Assembly: GCA_964436235.1 (NCBI GenBank)
Contig: CAYTCW010000199.1
Span: 1 to 5,740 of the forward strand
DNA from: UBA9980 sp964436235
GTDB taxonomy: Bacteria > Muiribacteriota > UBA9980
Reading direction: 5' to 3'
Length of the DNA: 5,740 bases
Part shown: in pieces, positions 5,474 through 5,740 of the stretch
Layout of the letters: the number at the start of each line of letters is the position of its first letter
How positions within the stretch are numbered: position 1 is the first letter of the stretch
The notes under the pieces: model-generated
Told to the model about the DNA's origin: nothing
Seen by the model: the letters and a program-made list of their open reading frames with translations, nothing else
The model's database searches: none
Position numbers and translations under genes: made by a program

Positions 5474-5526
5474 ATTTAAAAGCGTAAACATATCATGTTT
5501 TTTTGTATATGTTTACGCTTTTAAAT
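5474..5526 (+). terminator. 20-bp perfect hairpin ending the precursor operon
   Basis: atttaaaagcgtaaacatat (5474-5493) pairs exactly with 5507-5526 around a 13-base loop that contains a T-run. On the plus strand the 3' arm ends cgcttttaaat, giving a short U-tract within the stem end. It begins 16 bases after the precursor stop codon. Abundant precursor RNAs often end at such a hairpin, which may also let limited transcription through to the gene at 5551. Confidence 0.75.
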
Positions 5527-5550
5527 TCATCGATATGGTTAATTAAATAA

Positions 5551-5740
5551 ATGATTGAATATAAAAAGCTCGGCACAGACGATTTTTTAGAATATTGCCG
5601 GATGACTTTTCCCGTTTACAGAAACATTTTTGCCAGAATCGGCCCCGCCGGCCCTTATTTCGCGGTAGGCGCACATTTGAGCGGCAGGCCGGCCGGACTG
5701 GCATTTGGTAAAGTTCACGAAGGCAAAACAGCCGAAATTT
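5551..5740 (+). CDS. probable GNAT-type acetyltransferase, N-terminal part only (runs off window)
   Basis: The frame is open from ATG 5551 to the last base, giving 63 residues. It begins MIEYKKLGTDDFLEYCR, a typical first strand and helix of GNAT proteins. It continues YFAVGAHLSGRPAGLAFGKV (about 38-57), which fits the two beta strands that precede the acetyl-CoA binding loop in that fold. The diagnostic R/Q-x-x-G-x-G/A motif would lie beyond the window, so the assignment rests on overall pattern. No clear ribosome site precedes the ATG (aattaaataa is immediately upstream), and no in-frame alternative start is better. It sits 93 bases after the precursor gene, behind the hairpin. It could act on the peptide, on a biosynthetic intermediate, or on something unrelated. 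Confidence 0.6.
   Translation, partial: MIEYKKLGTDDFLEYCRMTFPVYRNIFARIGPAGPYFAVGAHLSGRPAGLAFGKVHEGKTAEI

Overview
The window is bacterial DNA from an unidentified, probably uncultured organism. It carries one side of a RiPP (ribosomally made, post-translationally modified peptide) locus of the nitrile-hydratase-leader-peptide (NHLP, proteusin-type) class. Genes use GGAGG-type ribosome sites, TAA/TAG stops and the standard code. The long AT-rich spacers do not let me place the phylum.

Layout: (1) 1-660 has no gene I can support. It is AT-rich, with two perfect GC-rich hairpins (105-131 and 381-409) and a strong G/C-block hairpin at 615-655. (2) 670-1395 on the minus strand is a DUF2461 protein, started at a TTG six bases after GGAGGG. 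(3) 1514-2140 on the minus strand is a secreted protein with 22 cysteines and a duplicated C-x-C-G-C-x5-C-x-C motif. It has its own sigma70-like promoter (2192-2221) and an intrinsic terminator (1433-1470). (4) 2255-4555 on the minus strand is an NHLP-system exporter: a degenerate C39-like domain, a six-helix membrane domain and a complete ABC ATPase. (5) 4496-4822 on the plus strand is the 3' part of an NHLP precursor with no start codon. (6) 4861-5457 on the plus strand is a complete 198-residue NHLP precursor with a VAGG cleavage site and a 65-residue Ala/Val-rich, cysteine-free core. (7) A 20-bp hairpin terminator at 5474-5526 is followed by the first 63 codons of a probable GNAT acetyltransferase (5551 to the window end).

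The most important point is the boundary between (4) and (5). The first ~19 residues of the exporter as called are the antisense of the second precursor's leader. Reading the plus strand there gives a clear match to the leader of the intact precursor from about 4496 onward. The exporter therefore lost its natural 5' end, ribosome site and promoter, and the precursor lost its start and most of its leader. Both were cut at one point marked by a perfect 9-bp tandem duplication (4488-4505). This is either a real inversion with its partner junction outside the window, or an inverted chimera made during DNA amplification or assembly.

How the genes work together: by family knowledge, the leader directs modifying enzymes (none are in this window), a C39 peptidase-ABC partner (also absent) would cut after Gly-Gly, and the exporter helps move the product out. 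The DUF2461 and Cys-rich genes have their own signals and look like unrelated neighbours.
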